64,000 nt of DNA from contig CAJTEN010000010.1 of NCBI GenBank assembly GCA_910575245.1, positions 1-64,000 of the forward strand, in the 5' to 3' direction. A model generated the notes under the pieces. It did not search any database and was not told the origin of the DNA. It was given only the letters and a program-made list of their open reading frames with translations. Source of the DNA: Clostridia bacterium (GTDB taxonomy: Bacteria; Bacillota; Clostridia; Lachnospirales; Lachnospiraceae). The translations under genes were made by a program, and so were the position numbers. This document shows, piece by piece, positions 29,029 through 38,397 of this stretch. How positions within the stretch are numbered: the first letter of the stretch is position 1; the number at the start of each line of letters is the position of its first letter.

Positions 29029-29101
29029 ATTTTACCGGTCTGCATACATGCATTATACAGAAGATTGGTAAAATTTAGTCAGCAGATTCATTTTACCTAA
29101 T
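29029..29101 (-). promoter_or_regulatory. gap promoter region with three copies of a putative operator half-site
   Basis: A perfect TATAAT (29052-29057, minus strand) lies between two inverted 13-bp arms, 29029-29041 and 29062-29074, that agree at 11 of 13 positions around the core ATTTTACC. A third ATTTTACC copy lies at about 29090-29097 in the same orientation as the first. No clear -35 is seen (TGACTA at 18-bp spacing is the nearest). The arrangement suggests a regulator controlling gap; the protein is unknown. Confidence 0.6.
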
Positions 29102-29382
29102 TTGTCCAAAAAATTCAAGATGTAATTCAAAAAAACTGTGAAATAAATCTAAAATAAATATAAAGCAATTCCGATAATTACTGTTTCATGTTCCTTCGGC
29201 CAATCAAACTTTTCTAACCGTTATTATTTGACAAATATCCATTAAATATTTTCCAGATATTGTTCAAATTCCTTCTGCGGCAATCATGATTTGTATTTCT
29301 CACTCAAATACGCTATACTTATCGCAAGTGTCAAATAAATCTGCCGTCTGCCATAACCTTCCGGTGGATGTGCGCTATCTTT
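29102..29382. other. AT-rich intergenic region without a gene
   Basis: This stretch between the gap promoter and the second 103-bp element holds no credible coding frame or RNA gene. No promoter for the downstream PHP gene was clear to me. Confidence 0.45.
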
Positions 29383-29485
29383 TATAGTCAACGACATTAG
29401 AAATTTCGTTTTCGGCCTTGCAGAAGCTGCCGTATATGGCTGCTGCAAGAGCCGGAAACAGAAATTTGTTATGTCGTTTACTATA
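29383..29485. mobile_element. 103-bp palindromic MITE-like element, copy 2
   Basis: This copy has the same length, the same TATAGT...ACTATA ends and nearly the same sequence as 714-816. The two differ at only a few positions, mainly in the central loop. It ends 38 bp before the start codon of the PHP phosphatase gene. If transcribed, it would form a long hairpin in the leader of that gene. Confidence 0.8.
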
Positions 29486-29523
29486 CTTTAAACCAGCACA
29501 ATGAATTCATAAAGGAGAATACC

Positions 29524-30342
29524 ATGCCAATCACAGCCGATTACCATCTTCACTCCTCTTTCTCCGGCGACTCTGATACGCCTATGGAAGAGATGATCCT
29601 AAAGGGAATAGAGCTTGGACTGACCCGGATGTGCTTCACGGAACACCATGATCTTGATTATCCCGTCACAGAATCGACCCCGGAAGGATTCTTCGAGTTG
29701 AATCCGGATTCGTATCTGTACGATTTCCTGAAGCTGAAGGAAAAATATGCGGACCGGATTTCTCTCTGCTTCGGCGTGGAGCTTGGGATGCAGCCCCATC
29801 TGGCGCAACGCAACGCCGCTTTTGCCAAAGCCCACGACTATGACTTCATCATCGCCTCTTCCCACATCTGCAGCGGAAAGGATCCCTACTATCCTGCTTT
29901 CTATGAGGGAAGAAGCCAGGAGGAGGCATATCTGGAATACTTTGCATCCATTCCTGAGAGCCTTAAGAGTTTCAGCAATTTCGATGTGTACGGCCATCTT
30001 GATTACGTAGTGCGTTACGGCCCTGAGAAAGATGCAGGATACTCCTATGAGAAGTACCGTGATATTTTCGATAAGATTTTGCAACAGTTAACCGAAATGG
30101 AGAAGGGGATCGAAATCAACACCGCCGCACTGGCAAAAGGGATGCGGGAGCCCAATCCCTGTACAGGCGTTTTGAAACGCTACCACGAACTGGGCGGCGA
30201 GATCATTACAACAGGCTCTGATGCCCATGATCCGACACAGATCGCCTACGCCTTCGGCCGGGCGGCAGACATTTTGAAGGACTGCGGATTCCGGTACTAT
30301 ACCACCTTCGAAAAACGCTGTCCTTCGTTTCATAAATTATGA
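29524..30342 (+). CDS. PHP-domain histidinol-phosphatase family protein
   Basis: This 272-aa protein belongs to the PHP phosphoesterases of the HisK/HisJ type. It has the first metal motif DYHLHSSFSGD (6-16), the FTEHHD motif, the SSHICS stretch, and the late GSDAHD motif. Such enzymes hydrolyse L-histidinol phosphate in histidine synthesis, though many paralogues act on other phosphoesters. No other his gene is near, so the assignment to histidine synthesis is tentative. AAAGGAG lies at good spacing before the ATG. It is one of the few plus-strand genes on the left half. Confidence 0.88.
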   Translation: MPITADYHLHSSFSGDSDTPMEEMILKGIELGLTRMCFTEHHDLDYPVTESTPEGFFELNPDSYLYDFLKLKEKYADRISLCFGVELGMQPHLAQRNAAFAKAHDYDFIIASSHICSGKDPYYPAFYEGRSQEEAYLEYFASIPESLKSFSNFDVYGHLDYVVRYGPEKDAGYSYEKYRDIFDKILQQLTEMEKGIEINTAALAKGMREPNPCTGVLKRYHELGGEIITTGSDAHDPTQIAYAFGRAADILKDCGFRYYTTFEKRCPSFHKL

Positions 30343-30354
30343 TTGTGTATAACA

Positions 30355-30389
30355 TTTGGATACTGCACTAATGTGCTGCAGTATCCAAA
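30355..30389. terminator. Bidirectional hairpin between convergent genes
   Basis: A perfect 13-bp stem, TTTGGATACTGCA / TGCAGTATCCAAA, lies between the converging PHP gene and the lipoprotein gene. T-tails are short on both sides, but position and strength suggest a shared terminator. Confidence 0.75.
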
Positions 30390-30395
30390 ATCGTG

Positions 30396-31493
30396 TCAAA
30401 ACGTCTCCTCAATTCTTCTTTGTAGTCTCCCCAGTCCCTCTCTGCTTACCAGAAAGAATTCCATGCCATTCACCTGCACCGATGCATATTCGTCATCATA
30501 AGCATAATAGTTCTGTATAATAGTCGGCGCATCCTCCATATTCCTCTCATAAATCACACGCATAAGAAGTGCCCTGCCTGCAGCATCTGTATTTCCCTGC
30601 TCCTCCCGGGGCATCTCCTTTTCTATGAAAATACTCATAAGTTCTGTGTACAATTCATAAAACTTTGCACTGTCCACATTCTTACCGTCCCAAAGGAACA
30701 TTCCGTCACCCAGCCGCATCTCATATCTGTTATCCGCAAATTCCACCGTCACTTTAGAGACTGTCTCCACATTGACCACACTGACCACTTTCAGGATACA
30801 ATCATAAGGTTCAACCGCAAAAAGCCGGGCTGCCACATTTCCATCCACTAACCATATCGCACCTCCGGCTTCCACATAATAATTCCCTTCCGCATCCTGC
30901 TTTCCGAAATAATAGGTGATGCCTCTGTCCGGCTCGGCTTGCCCTCCCGCCTCAGTCTGCCCGCTGTAATAAGCTGCAAAAACTGTATCAGCATCCTTAT
31001 CTGTCCCTGCCTGTTCCCGGGTGATGCCGTCCACCGGCGTCATCTCCATATCTGCCAAAATCCGAAAATATTCATACATCGCCTCTGTATCGACAGTCGC
31101 CATCGATTGATACGGCTCAGAGATTGCCCAACAGTCAAAAGAATTTTTATATGCCCTCGGTTCATAAGAGACTGCGAAATACGGCGCGCCATCCCTCACC
31201 ACTGATACGCCCCGAAGGGCCTGCGCCGTCAGTTCCTCCGGCGATCCTTCCTGCAAAGAAGCCTGCCACTCCTCCAGGCTGTTCTCCTCCTGCTGCCCAG
31301 CTGCCGCCACGCTTTCCGGTACGTTCAACTCATTTCCATCCCGCCCCGGTACATCTTCTATTTCCTGTCCTGTCTGCTCTCCTGCCTCTACACTGCCATT
31401 TTGCCCACAGCCGCCAGAAAGAATTACTCCTACGACAAGAAAGACTGACACTATCACCGCCTGATTCTGCATTCTCCCGATCCACTCTGCCAT
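30396..31493 (-). CDS. Predicted lipoprotein, possibly DUF4340-like
   Basis: This 365-aa protein has a signal sequence (hydrophobic 11-26) with a lipobox-like LSGGC (Cys29), followed by a Glu/Gly/Gln-rich linker to about residue 85. The remainder looks like a mixed alpha-beta domain and recalls DUF4340-like lipoproteins by eye, which is weak evidence. The gene starts 13 bp after the AraC-type regulator gene and is probably the last member of the sugar-locus transcript. I do not know its function; it could be a surface protein of the uptake system. Confidence 0.75.
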   Translation of the reverse strand: MAEWIGRMQNQAVIVSVFLVVGVILSGGCGQNGSVEAGEQTGQEIEDVPGRDGNELNVPESVAAAGQQEENSLEEWQASLQEGSPEELTAQALRGVSVVRDGAPYFAVSYEPRAYKNSFDCWAISEPYQSMATVDTEAMYEYFRILADMEMTPVDGITREQAGTDKDADTVFAAYYSGQTEAGGQAEPDRGITYYFGKQDAEGNYYVEAGGAIWLVDGNVAARLFAVEPYDCILKVVSVVNVETVSKVTVEFADNRYEMRLGDGMFLWDGKNVDSAKFYELYTELMSIFIEKEMPREEQGNTDAAGRALLMRVIYERNMEDAPTIIQNYYAYDDEYASVQVNGMEFFLVSREGLGRLQRRIEETF

Positions 31494-31506
31494 ATTCCAT
31501 ATCCCC

Positions 31507-33072
31507 CTACTTCCCGCTCTGTATCTGCTCCCTGTACTTCACCGGCGACACCCCGATATGCTTCTTAAACGCCAGCGAGAAATAATTCATATCATGATAC
31601 CCGACCATGATCGAAATCTCTCCCACTTTCAAAGTTGTCGTGGCCAGCAGCGATTTCGCCTGCTCGATCCGTTTCCGGACAATATATTCGTTGCATCCTT
31701 CCCCGGTGACTCTTTTGAAAAGACGCGACAGATAGTTCGGCGTCACATAATACTGCTCCGCCAGGCTTGCCACCGTCAGATCATCCGCCAGATTCTCATG
31801 AATCCTGCGTTTGACCTTACCGACCAGCTCATGGACTTCCCCCTCCTCGCCTTCAAACAGATTCTCAAGAAACATGGCTGTCACCTGACACGCCCTCTCC
31901 CTGTCGGCCCCGGACAATGCCTGCATCAGTACGCTCAGTTTCTCATCAGCGCTGTTTCCGGTATCGCTGAACCGCGCAAAATAAACGGAAGATGCCAGTT
32001 CGAAGCAGCAGCTCCTGGCGTATTTCGCCGACAGATTATAAGATTCCACGGCCGTACTGAACCTCTCAAAGATATGGGAGATCTTCTCTTTCTCTCCCAC
32101 ATTGCACACAAGCGTATTGCGGAACTCACGAAAGACATCCTGGAAAATATCCTCGCCTCTCCGGTTCCAGTTCACCGCACAAAGCTTCTCAAATTCCTCC
32201 CGCTCATGTTCCAGCGCAAAAACCGCGTCATTGTAAGAAATATACAGATTTCCCAGACCCTTCTTGACACTGCCCCAGATGATCCGCGGTCTGGTCTCCA
32301 GCTCATCATTCAGTATCTCCATAAGCTGTTCTGCCAATTCTTCCTCCTTACGCCCTTCATCGCAGAAAAAAGCAATGGTGACCCGCCGCTTTTCATCCGC
32401 AAAAGTAATTCCTCTCTTCTGCTCATCGATCATTCCAATACAGATACGTTTCATGGTCTGGATCCGGAACCCGTCACTGTCCAGATCATCGTCACCTGTC
32501 ATCCTGGGAAGCAGAATCCCGATCCGCATCGCCTGGCTTTCCTCAAACTGAAACTCTTTCTGAAACACCTCCGCCCTTTTCTTCGAGTCTTCTTTGCCCA
32601 TCACCAGTGAACGCATAAACTCTTCCAGTTCCATCTGCTGCCTGACTCCCTGTGCTCGGCTCACCGTGATACTGTCTGCCTGCCTGATACGGCGAATCTC
32701 AAGCCATTCCACCTGAGCCAGAATACTTTTCTTAAGTTCCATTTCATCTATCGGCTTCAGGAGAAAATCATGTACCTGAAGCTGCAATGCCTGCCGGGCA
32801 TAATCGAAACGGTCATAACCTGTCAGAACAATAACCCGCATATCATTCTTTTCCCCGCGGATCTGTTCCACCAGTTCCAGGCCAGACATTTCCGTCATGC
32901 TGATATCTGTTACCATGATCTCCGGCTGGTGTTCTCTGATCAGCTCCTCCGCTTCTCCGGCAGAAGAAGCCGTGTACACCTCTGCGATCTGCATCTGTTC
33001 CCAGGGCATCGCATTCCTGATCCCCATGCGGATCATTTTCTCATCATCCACGATCAAAATCTTATATCCCAC
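31507..33072 (-). CDS. AraC-type response regulator (YesN-like)
   Basis: This regulator of about 521 aa has an N-terminal receiver domain (KILIVDDEKMIRMGIR; phospho-acceptor Asp in MVTDISMTEMSG; Lys in FLLKPID), a long middle region, and a C-terminal AraC DNA-binding domain (LAEQYYVTPNYLSRLFKR and VGYHDMNYFSLAFKKHIGVSPVKYR). A GTG at 33072 has GGAGG six bases upstream and is preferred over the ATG two codons before it, which abuts the GGAGG, and an ATG eight codons before. It pairs with the YesM-type kinase gene upstream and should activate the sugar uptake and xylosidase genes. Confidence 0.93.
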   Translation of the reverse strand: MGYKILIVDDEKMIRMGIRNAMPWEQMQIAEVYTASSAGEAEELIREHQPEIMVTDISMTEMSGLELVEQIRGEKNDMRVIVLTGYDRFDYARQALQLQVHDFLLKPIDEMELKKSILAQVEWLEIRRIRQADSITVSRAQGVRQQMELEEFMRSLVMGKEDSKKRAEVFQKEFQFEESQAMRIGILLPRMTGDDDLDSDGFRIQTMKRICIGMIDEQKRGITFADEKRRVTIAFFCDEGRKEEELAEQLMEILNDELETRPRIIWGSVKKGLGNLYISYNDAVFALEHEREEFEKLCAVNWNRRGEDIFQDVFREFRNTLVCNVGEKEKISHIFERFSTAVESYNLSAKYARSCCFELASSVYFARFSDTGNSADEKLSVLMQALSGADRERACQVTAMFLENLFEGEEGEVHELVGKVKRRIHENLADDLTVASLAEQYYVTPNYLSRLFKRVTGEGCNEYIVRKRIEQAKSLLATTTLKVGEISIMVGYHDMNYFSLAFKKHIGVSPVKYREQIQSGK

Positions 33073-33124
33073 ACTCATCCTCCATGTCAGAAACATCCTG
33101 TTCTGCCGATATGCAGCCGGAAGC

Positions 33125-34879
33125 TCATTCGCCGTCTTCTCCCGGAAGCCTTATCTCCACGCAGGTTCCCCTTCCTTCGTTCTGCCGGAAGCTCAGTCCG
33201 TACTGCTCACCGTACATCAGTTCAATTCTTTTATTGATATTTGTGATCCCGTATCCGACGTCCCTCTCCATGTCGGATATATTCTGATTGATATACGCAA
33301 GCTGCTCCGGCTCCATCCCGCCGCCGTCATCCTTCACCGTCAAGCAGACCGCACCTTCGCTTTCCACAACCGCAATCTCCACTGTCCCTGTCACGCCCTC
33401 TTTTACCCGTATGCCATGATAGATAGAATTCTCTACCAGGGGCTGCAGCGTCAGTTTCGGTATCCTCACAGACAGATATTCTTCCGGCACCTTTTCCGCC
33501 AGCGTAATAATGTTGCCGTATCGCATATTCTGGATGATCAGATAATTCCGCACATGCTCCAGTTCCATACTAAGCGGAATAATATCCTTGCCTTCACTCA
33601 GGCAGATACGGTAATACTGTGCCAATGCTTTCACCATGGTAGAAATCTCCTGATTTCCGCCCACCAGTGCCTGCCAGTGGATACATTCCAGCGTGTTATA
33701 GAGGAAATGCGGCTGTATCTGTGACTGCAGCGCATTAAACCGCATTCTGTCAAGCTGCCTCTGCTCCTCCTTCACCCGTTCCATCAGGACATCGATCTCA
33801 TCCATCATGATATTGAAACCGTCTGCAAGTTTCCTCCCGTCACTGTCCATATCTTCCAGTTCGATACGCGTCCTTAAGTCGCCCTGAGATACATCATTCA
33901 TTTTGGAAACAACTTTATTGATAGGACGGTATAATCTCTTCGTAATATTTCTCGCTAAAGTAAGTGCAACAATAGCTACTGCCAGAGTTACCAGAACCAG
34001 TACGAGAATCGTACTAACGTAATTCTGATACAGAAACCAAGCTGGCACTTCATCAATTACATAGAAGTTCCAATCACTCACCCGCTGATAGCTGACAAGC
34101 TTACTTCCCTGCCAGAACATTCCCCGATTCCCTTCCACTTTCTCCGCGAAACTGATTTTTTTTCCAATCTGCTCTTCATTCTGATTGGAAACAATAACGC
34201 CGTCTACATCTGTCAGGTACAAATTGGAACTATACTGTAAATCACTCTGATTAAAACGTGTCAGCAGATTATCATCCAGATTCACGATAATCATACCGTT
34301 GCTGCTCACCATCCTCGTCACGGAATAAGCCGGAAAATACAAAGTCAGTGTATACTTGCTACCCTTGTGATAATTATTTGAGAAATTCACCCGAAGTGTT
34401 CCCTTCTTCTTGGCCTGCATACTCTCCGCATAATCCTTCTCATACATCATCTCGAAACCGCTTTCACTAACCGCTATATTTCCGCAGTAAACATATTGAT
34501 TCAGCCTCTCATTCGTCACTGCAATGAAATTGGCATTATGTTGGAAGTAGAACATGTTCAAAAAGGTACTGTAGACATTCCCCCGCTCCTGATACAGTTC
34601 CTGTCTGGTATCACTCTCACAGTACTCCTGCACATGAGAATCCAGAATAATGGAAGTAGTCAATGCCTTGTACTGCTCCAGATTATCCGCATAATCCTCC
34701 GCCAGAATTGACAACTGATCCGATACATACCTGGTGTTCTGATCCGTAATAGACATGATATAAGAAAAAGTGGAAAGCCCGATCGCCGCCATCGCAATCA
34801 CCGCAATCGTCCATATGATAACATATCCCATTTTCTTTTCAAAATTCCAATTTTTATTCCACTTCTCCCAGAAAGACAT
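33125..34879 (-). CDS. YesM-type sensor histidine kinase
   Basis: This 584-aa kinase has two TM helices (about 18-40 and 285-307) bracketing a Cache-like extracellular domain, a HAMP linker, the His_kinase motif ALQSQIQPHFLYNTLECIHW and a HATPase domain (QPLVENSIYHGI; DDGGGM). YesM/YesN pairs in Firmicutes usually sense extracellular sugars or sugar-bound proteins and control nearby carbohydrate genes. It lies between the permease genes and the partner regulator, so the sensed sugar is probably a xylo-oligosaccharide; this is inferred from the neighbouring GH120 gene. Confidence 0.95.
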   Translation of the reverse strand: MSFWEKWNKNWNFEKKMGYVIIWTIAVIAMAAIGLSTFSYIMSITDQNTRYVSDQLSILAEDYADNLEQYKALTTSIILDSHVQEYCESDTRQELYQERGNVYSTFLNMFYFQHNANFIAVTNERLNQYVYCGNIAVSESGFEMMYEKDYAESMQAKKKGTLRVNFSNNYHKGSKYTLTLYFPAYSVTRMVSSNGMIIVNLDDNLLTRFNQSDLQYSSNLYLTDVDGVIVSNQNEEQIGKKISFAEKVEGNRGMFWQGSKLVSYQRVSDWNFYVIDEVPAWFLYQNYVSTILVLVLVTLAVAIVALTLARNITKRLYRPINKVVSKMNDVSQGDLRTRIELEDMDSDGRKLADGFNIMMDEIDVLMERVKEEQRQLDRMRFNALQSQIQPHFLYNTLECIHWQALVGGNQEISTMVKALAQYYRICLSEGKDIIPLSMELEHVRNYLIIQNMRYGNIITLAEKVPEEYLSVRIPKLTLQPLVENSIYHGIRVKEGVTGTVEIAVVESEGAVCLTVKDDGGGMEPEQLAYINQNISDMERDVGYGITNINKRIELMYGEQYGLSFRQNEGRGTCVEIRLPGEDGE

Positions 34880-34976
34880 ATTTTCCTCTCTTATCCTTCT
34901 TCCTGCACATTTCCTGCTTACCTTCCTCTCATTCAGGAATGATGAACGAATAGCAACATTCTTCCAAACATGACTG

Positions 34977-35015
34977 GTTCTTCAAAGACTACATCCTTCG
35001 AAGTCTTTGAAGAAC
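34977..35015 (-). terminator. Long hairpin between permease and kinase genes
   Basis: A perfect 14-bp stem GTTCTTCAAAGACT / AGTCTTTGAAGAAC with an 11-nt loop lies just after the MalG-type permease stop. There is no T-tail. It could reduce read-through or protect the upstream message, making transporter genes more abundant than regulator genes. Confidence 0.6.
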
Positions 35016-35023
35016 TCCATGTT

Positions 35024-35875
35024 TTAACCTTTGACTGCCCCTGCTGTCATTCCTTTTACCAACTTATCCTGCGCAAAAATGAACAACAGGATCATTGGCA
35101 GAACCGTCATCGTAAGAACTGCCATAATCATCGGTGTATTCATGGAATATTGTCCCTGGAAATCCCATACAGCCAGCGGCAGCGTCCTGTTCTTCGGTGA
35201 CTGTGTCAGAGTATACGCGAAACTAAACTCATTCCACATATTAACACCATTATAAATTGCCAGCGTAGACAGTCCCGGCTTCGCCAACGGCAGGATTATG
35301 ATAAAAAACATCCTGTACTTGTTACAGCCGTCAATCTCTGCGGACTCCTCTATCTCCTTCGGAATCCCCATCATGAAACTAGTCAGGATGAAAACAGAGA
35401 TCGGCAGTGCAAAGGCAACATTCGGTCCAATCATTGCCCAAATTGTATCATAAATCTGCAGACGCTTGGTCATCTGGAACACCGGAATCAACGTAATATG
35501 TATCGGAATCGCCATACATGCCACAATCACCGCATAGAGAAAACTGTTCATCCGAAACTTGAAACGCGCCAGCGGATATGCCGCGCATGCCGCAATAAAC
35601 AACACCAGCAGCAGGGAGAGACAGAGTACAAACACGCTGTTCCCGAAATATTTGACAAAGCCGCCGCTTAAAACCTCCTGGTAATTCTTAAAATTCCATT
35701 TCTCCGGCGGTGCGAATACCCCCTTCGTCAACATTTCAAACTTTCCTTTAAAAGAATTAAATACCATAAATACAAAGGGAAGCACTGCCGTTACCGTCGC
35801 TACAACCGCAAGCAGAATGGCAATCGCCCAGCTGATCCTGCTTTTTATAATACTTTTCATATATTCCGCTTCCAT
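35024..35875 (-). CDS. Sugar ABC transporter permease, MalG type
   Basis: This protein of about 283 aa has six TM helices and the permease EAA-loop motif IPKEIEESAEIDGCNKYRMFF. It matches the MalG/LacG group of carbohydrate importers (CUT1). The ATG at 35875 has GGAGG eight bases upstream; an ATG two codons earlier is closer than usual to it. It pairs with the MalF-type permease encoded 12 bp upstream. No ATPase gene is present in the locus, so a shared MsmK-like ATPase elsewhere is expected, as is common for CUT1 systems in Clostridia. Confidence 0.95.
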   Translation of the reverse strand: MEAEYMKSIIKSRISWAIAILLAVVATVTAVLPFVFMVFNSFKGKFEMLTKGVFAPPEKWNFKNYQEVLSGGFVKYFGNSVFVLCLSLLLVLFIAACAAYPLARFKFRMNSFLYAVIVACMAIPIHITLIPVFQMTKRLQIYDTIWAMIGPNVAFALPISVFILTSFMMGIPKEIEESAEIDGCNKYRMFFIIILPLAKPGLSTLAIYNGVNMWNEFSFAYTLTQSPKNRTLPLAVWDFQGQYSMNTPMIMAVLTMTVLPMILLFIFAQDKLVKGMTAGAVKG

Positions 35876-35887
35876 CTGCATGCCCTC

Positions 35888-36790
35888 CTATACTTCTTTC
35901 TTTCCATTGATCACGCGCATCGTTACGAGAGAAAGTCCGGTGATCAGGATAAACATTCCCGCTGCAACCGCTGAACCATAACCCATATTAAACTGCACAA
36001 ACGAATTCTTATACATATACGTCGCCATAAGTTCCGTTGCAGTTCCTGGGCCACCGCCCGTCATAACATAGATCAAGTCGAAGTATTTTAAGGAGCCTAC
36101 CATAGACAGAATTGCCGCACTCTTGAGCGACGGTGCCAGAAGTGGCAAAGCTATCCTCCTGAAATACTGACTCTTGGTAGCACCGTCGATTACGGCTGCC
36201 TCATACACATCCTCCGACACATTCGTATAAGCCGCCATACAGTATACCATATAGAATGGGATAAATTGCCATGCAATGACAAAAATGACTGTCACCAACG
36301 CTGTATTTTTATTACCCAGCAAATCAATGTTGCCACCGCCAAACAATTTGGATACTGCACTGATCATACCACCATTAGCCGCCAGAGCATAATTAAAAAG
36401 AAATCCTATCGCCACAGAAGACATCAACATAGGAATAAACCATAACACCTTGCAAATGGCAGCTTTTCTTCCCGCGAATTCAATGAATGTTGCTTCCGCG
36501 AGCCCGATTGGTATCTGAATGATAATGGACATTACCATAATCATAATATTGTTCCGAAAAGCAAACCAAAATTCCCTGTCACCAACGAGCTTCCCCCAAT
36601 TGGAAAGCCCTACAAAAGTTCTGTCTGCCGTAATACCGTTCCACCTATAGGTACTGATCGCAAAGGAATCCACAATCGGGTAAAAAATGAAAACGGTCAA
36701 GAGCAAAAAAACGGGTAGCAAGAAAATAAAAGCCGCTATGTTCGTACTTCTTTGTCTGCGCCAACCCAATGTATTCGACTGATTATTCAT
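35888..36790 (-). CDS. Sugar ABC transporter permease, MalF type
   Basis: This 300-aa protein has six TM helices, a first TM at about 17-38 and the EAA-loop motif VSEDVYEAAVIDGATKSQYFRRI. It belongs to the MalF/LacF/UgpA group of CUT1 importers. It follows the binding-protein gene, beyond a terminator-like hairpin, and precedes its MalG-type partner. GGGGG lies before the ATG. Confidence 0.95.
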   Translation of the reverse strand: MNNQSNTLGWRRQRSTNIAAFIFLLPVFLLLTVFIFYPIVDSFAISTYRWNGITADRTFVGLSNWGKLVGDREFWFAFRNNIMIMVMSIIIQIPIGLAEATFIEFAGRKAAICKVLWFIPMLMSSVAIGFLFNYALAANGGMISAVSKLFGGGNIDLLGNKNTALVTVIFVIAWQFIPFYMVYCMAAYTNVSEDVYEAAVIDGATKSQYFRRIALPLLAPSLKSAAILSMVGSLKYFDLIYVMTGGGPGTATELMATYMYKNSFVQFNMGYGSAVAAGMFILITGLSLVTMRVINGKKEV

Positions 36791-36808
36791 ACCACTATAC
36801 CCCCTTCT

Positions 36809-36834
36809 AAAAAAGAGGGGGAAACCTCCCCCTC
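36809..36834 (-). terminator. Attenuating terminator between binding protein and permeases
   Basis: A perfect 8-bp stem GAGGGGGA / TCCCCCTC, with a GGTT loop on the minus strand, is followed by TTTTTT. Such a hairpin after the binding-protein gene is a common way to make more binding protein than permease. Confidence 0.88.
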
Positions 36835-36855
36835 CTATGACCGATACACTCGTCT

Positions 36856-38268
36856 CTATTTCCCTGAGAGGTATTCCGCCTGTGCTGCCTGCATCTTCTG
36901 GTTCGCCTCTTCCGGAGTCATAGTCAGACCGAACACTTCCTGATTACCATCCAGATGCGCATTGGCAACTGTCGGATTCAGATACTGGTCATACCACAGC
37001 TGTACTGCCGATGCTTTATTGGCTGCATCAATAATGGATTTGGAAACAGGATCCGTAATCATATCATCCACACCTACAATCGGCGGAATCTGACCCGCTG
37101 CTACCATATGCTCAATTGTTTCATCACTGGAAAGGTACGTTATAAATTCGAATGCCACATCCAGCTTATCACCTGTACAGTTAAAAGAAATAAATTGATC
37201 ACCCATAGTACCACACAATATCGATGTATCTGCATCAGAACCATCTACTGCCGGAAATGTAAACCACCCTACCTTACTATAGAAATCGTTGCCGGCATCT
37301 TCACTATCTGTTTTAAAAGATGCTGTTGCCCAAGAACCAGTCAGGTACATAGCAGCCTCTTCTGTATAGAAAAAAGCATTGGCCTGTCCGTCATCAGAGC
37401 TCATAGAATTAAATCCCTCCGGAAAGTATCCTTTGTTCACCCACTCCTGAATCTTCTTTCCTGCATATACAAAACATTCATCCTCGAAACTGCCGTCTCC
37501 TGCTGCCGCAGTCTGGAATGGCTCTATTCCTCCTTTTCTCGTCGCAAGACACTGGAAGTACATAGAACCGGTCCACTTTGGGCCGTTAGCCAGCGTAAAA
37601 GGAATGATGCCGTTTGCGAGAAAGGTATCACATGCTGCTTCAAGTTCGGATACGGTTGTCGGCACGCTCACGTTGTACTGTTCAAATAAGTCCTTATTAT
37701 AGTAAATTCCTGCAATGGAAATATTCTTAACGGGAACAGCATAAATCTGTCCATTGTAACTTGCCTGCTCCAAAGCGCCTTCCATAAAACGCTCTTTCAG
37801 ACCATATTTCTCATACAAATCATCCAAAGGCTGTGCATAGCCGGAATCAATATACTCGTTCATCGGACCACCGGACCATGTAGAATACATATCCGGACAT
37901 TCGCCGGAACTCATGGCTATAACAAGTTTCTCTTTATATTTATCATTCTGCGTCGGAATGTTTTCAATGGTATATCCGCTCTGAGATTTTTCATGAAACT
38001 GATTGATTGCCAACTCATACATTTCCTTATCTGCCCCTTCAGTCCCGGTGTTCCAGAAAGTAATCACTTTATTTCCAGAATCAGAATCGGAATCTGCCGG
38101 AGTCTCTGTTTCGTTCCCCGTTGTCTCCACGGCGCTGTCTGCCGGAGTCCCCGTTGTTTCACCAGTATCCTGAGAAGCGGCACCATCTCCTGCTCCGCAA
38201 GCCGTCACAGACATTCCCATCAGAACTGCCATACCAATTGCTGTGATTTTTTTCATTCTTTTTTTCAT
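36856..38268 (-). CDS. Extracellular sugar-binding lipoprotein (family 1)
   Basis: This 470-aa protein has a lipoprotein signal with lipobox SVTAC (Cys24), then a Thr/Glu/Asp-rich linker (about 28-66) and a family-1 solute-binding domain (VITFWNTGTEGADKEMYELA at its start; GYAQPLDDLYEKYG). It captures a sugar outside the cell and delivers it to the MalF/MalG permeases encoded downstream. The GH120 gene just upstream suggests xylo-oligosaccharides as ligand; this is inference. AAAGGGAGAG precedes the ATG. A 17-bp palindrome lies about 90 bp upstream. Confidence 0.95.
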   Translation of the reverse strand: MKKRMKKITAIGMAVLMGMSVTACGAGDGAASQDTGETTGTPADSAVETTGNETETPADSDSDSGNKVITFWNTGTEGADKEMYELAINQFHEKSQSGYTIENIPTQNDKYKEKLVIAMSSGECPDMYSTWSGGPMNEYIDSGYAQPLDDLYEKYGLKERFMEGALEQASYNGQIYAVPVKNISIAGIYYNKDLFEQYNVSVPTTVSELEAACDTFLANGIIPFTLANGPKWTGSMYFQCLATRKGGIEPFQTAAAGDGSFEDECFVYAGKKIQEWVNKGYFPEGFNSMSSDDGQANAFFYTEEAAMYLTGSWATASFKTDSEDAGNDFYSKVGWFTFPAVDGSDADTSILCGTMGDQFISFNCTGDKLDVAFEFITYLSSDETIEHMVAAGQIPPIVGVDDMITDPVSKSIIDAANKASAVQLWYDQYLNPTVANAHLDGNQEVFGLTMTPEEANQKMQAAQAEYLSGK

Positions 38269-38355
38269 AGTTTTCTCTCCCTTTCCTTTTTGATACTGCT
38301 ATGATAACAAATCTGTTTCTTTCACTCCATTTAATAATCTGTCACGATTCTATAA

Positions 38356-38372
38356 AAAAGTTACCAACTTTT
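38356..38372. promoter_or_regulatory. Putative operator before the binding-protein gene
   Basis: A perfect palindrome AAAAGTT-ACC-AACTTTT lies about 90 bp upstream of the binding-protein start codon and downstream of the GH120 terminator. It may be a regulator site for the transport genes; the regulator is not known. Confidence 0.5.
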
Positions 38373-38397
38373 GTACACTCAACGCAATAAATAAACA

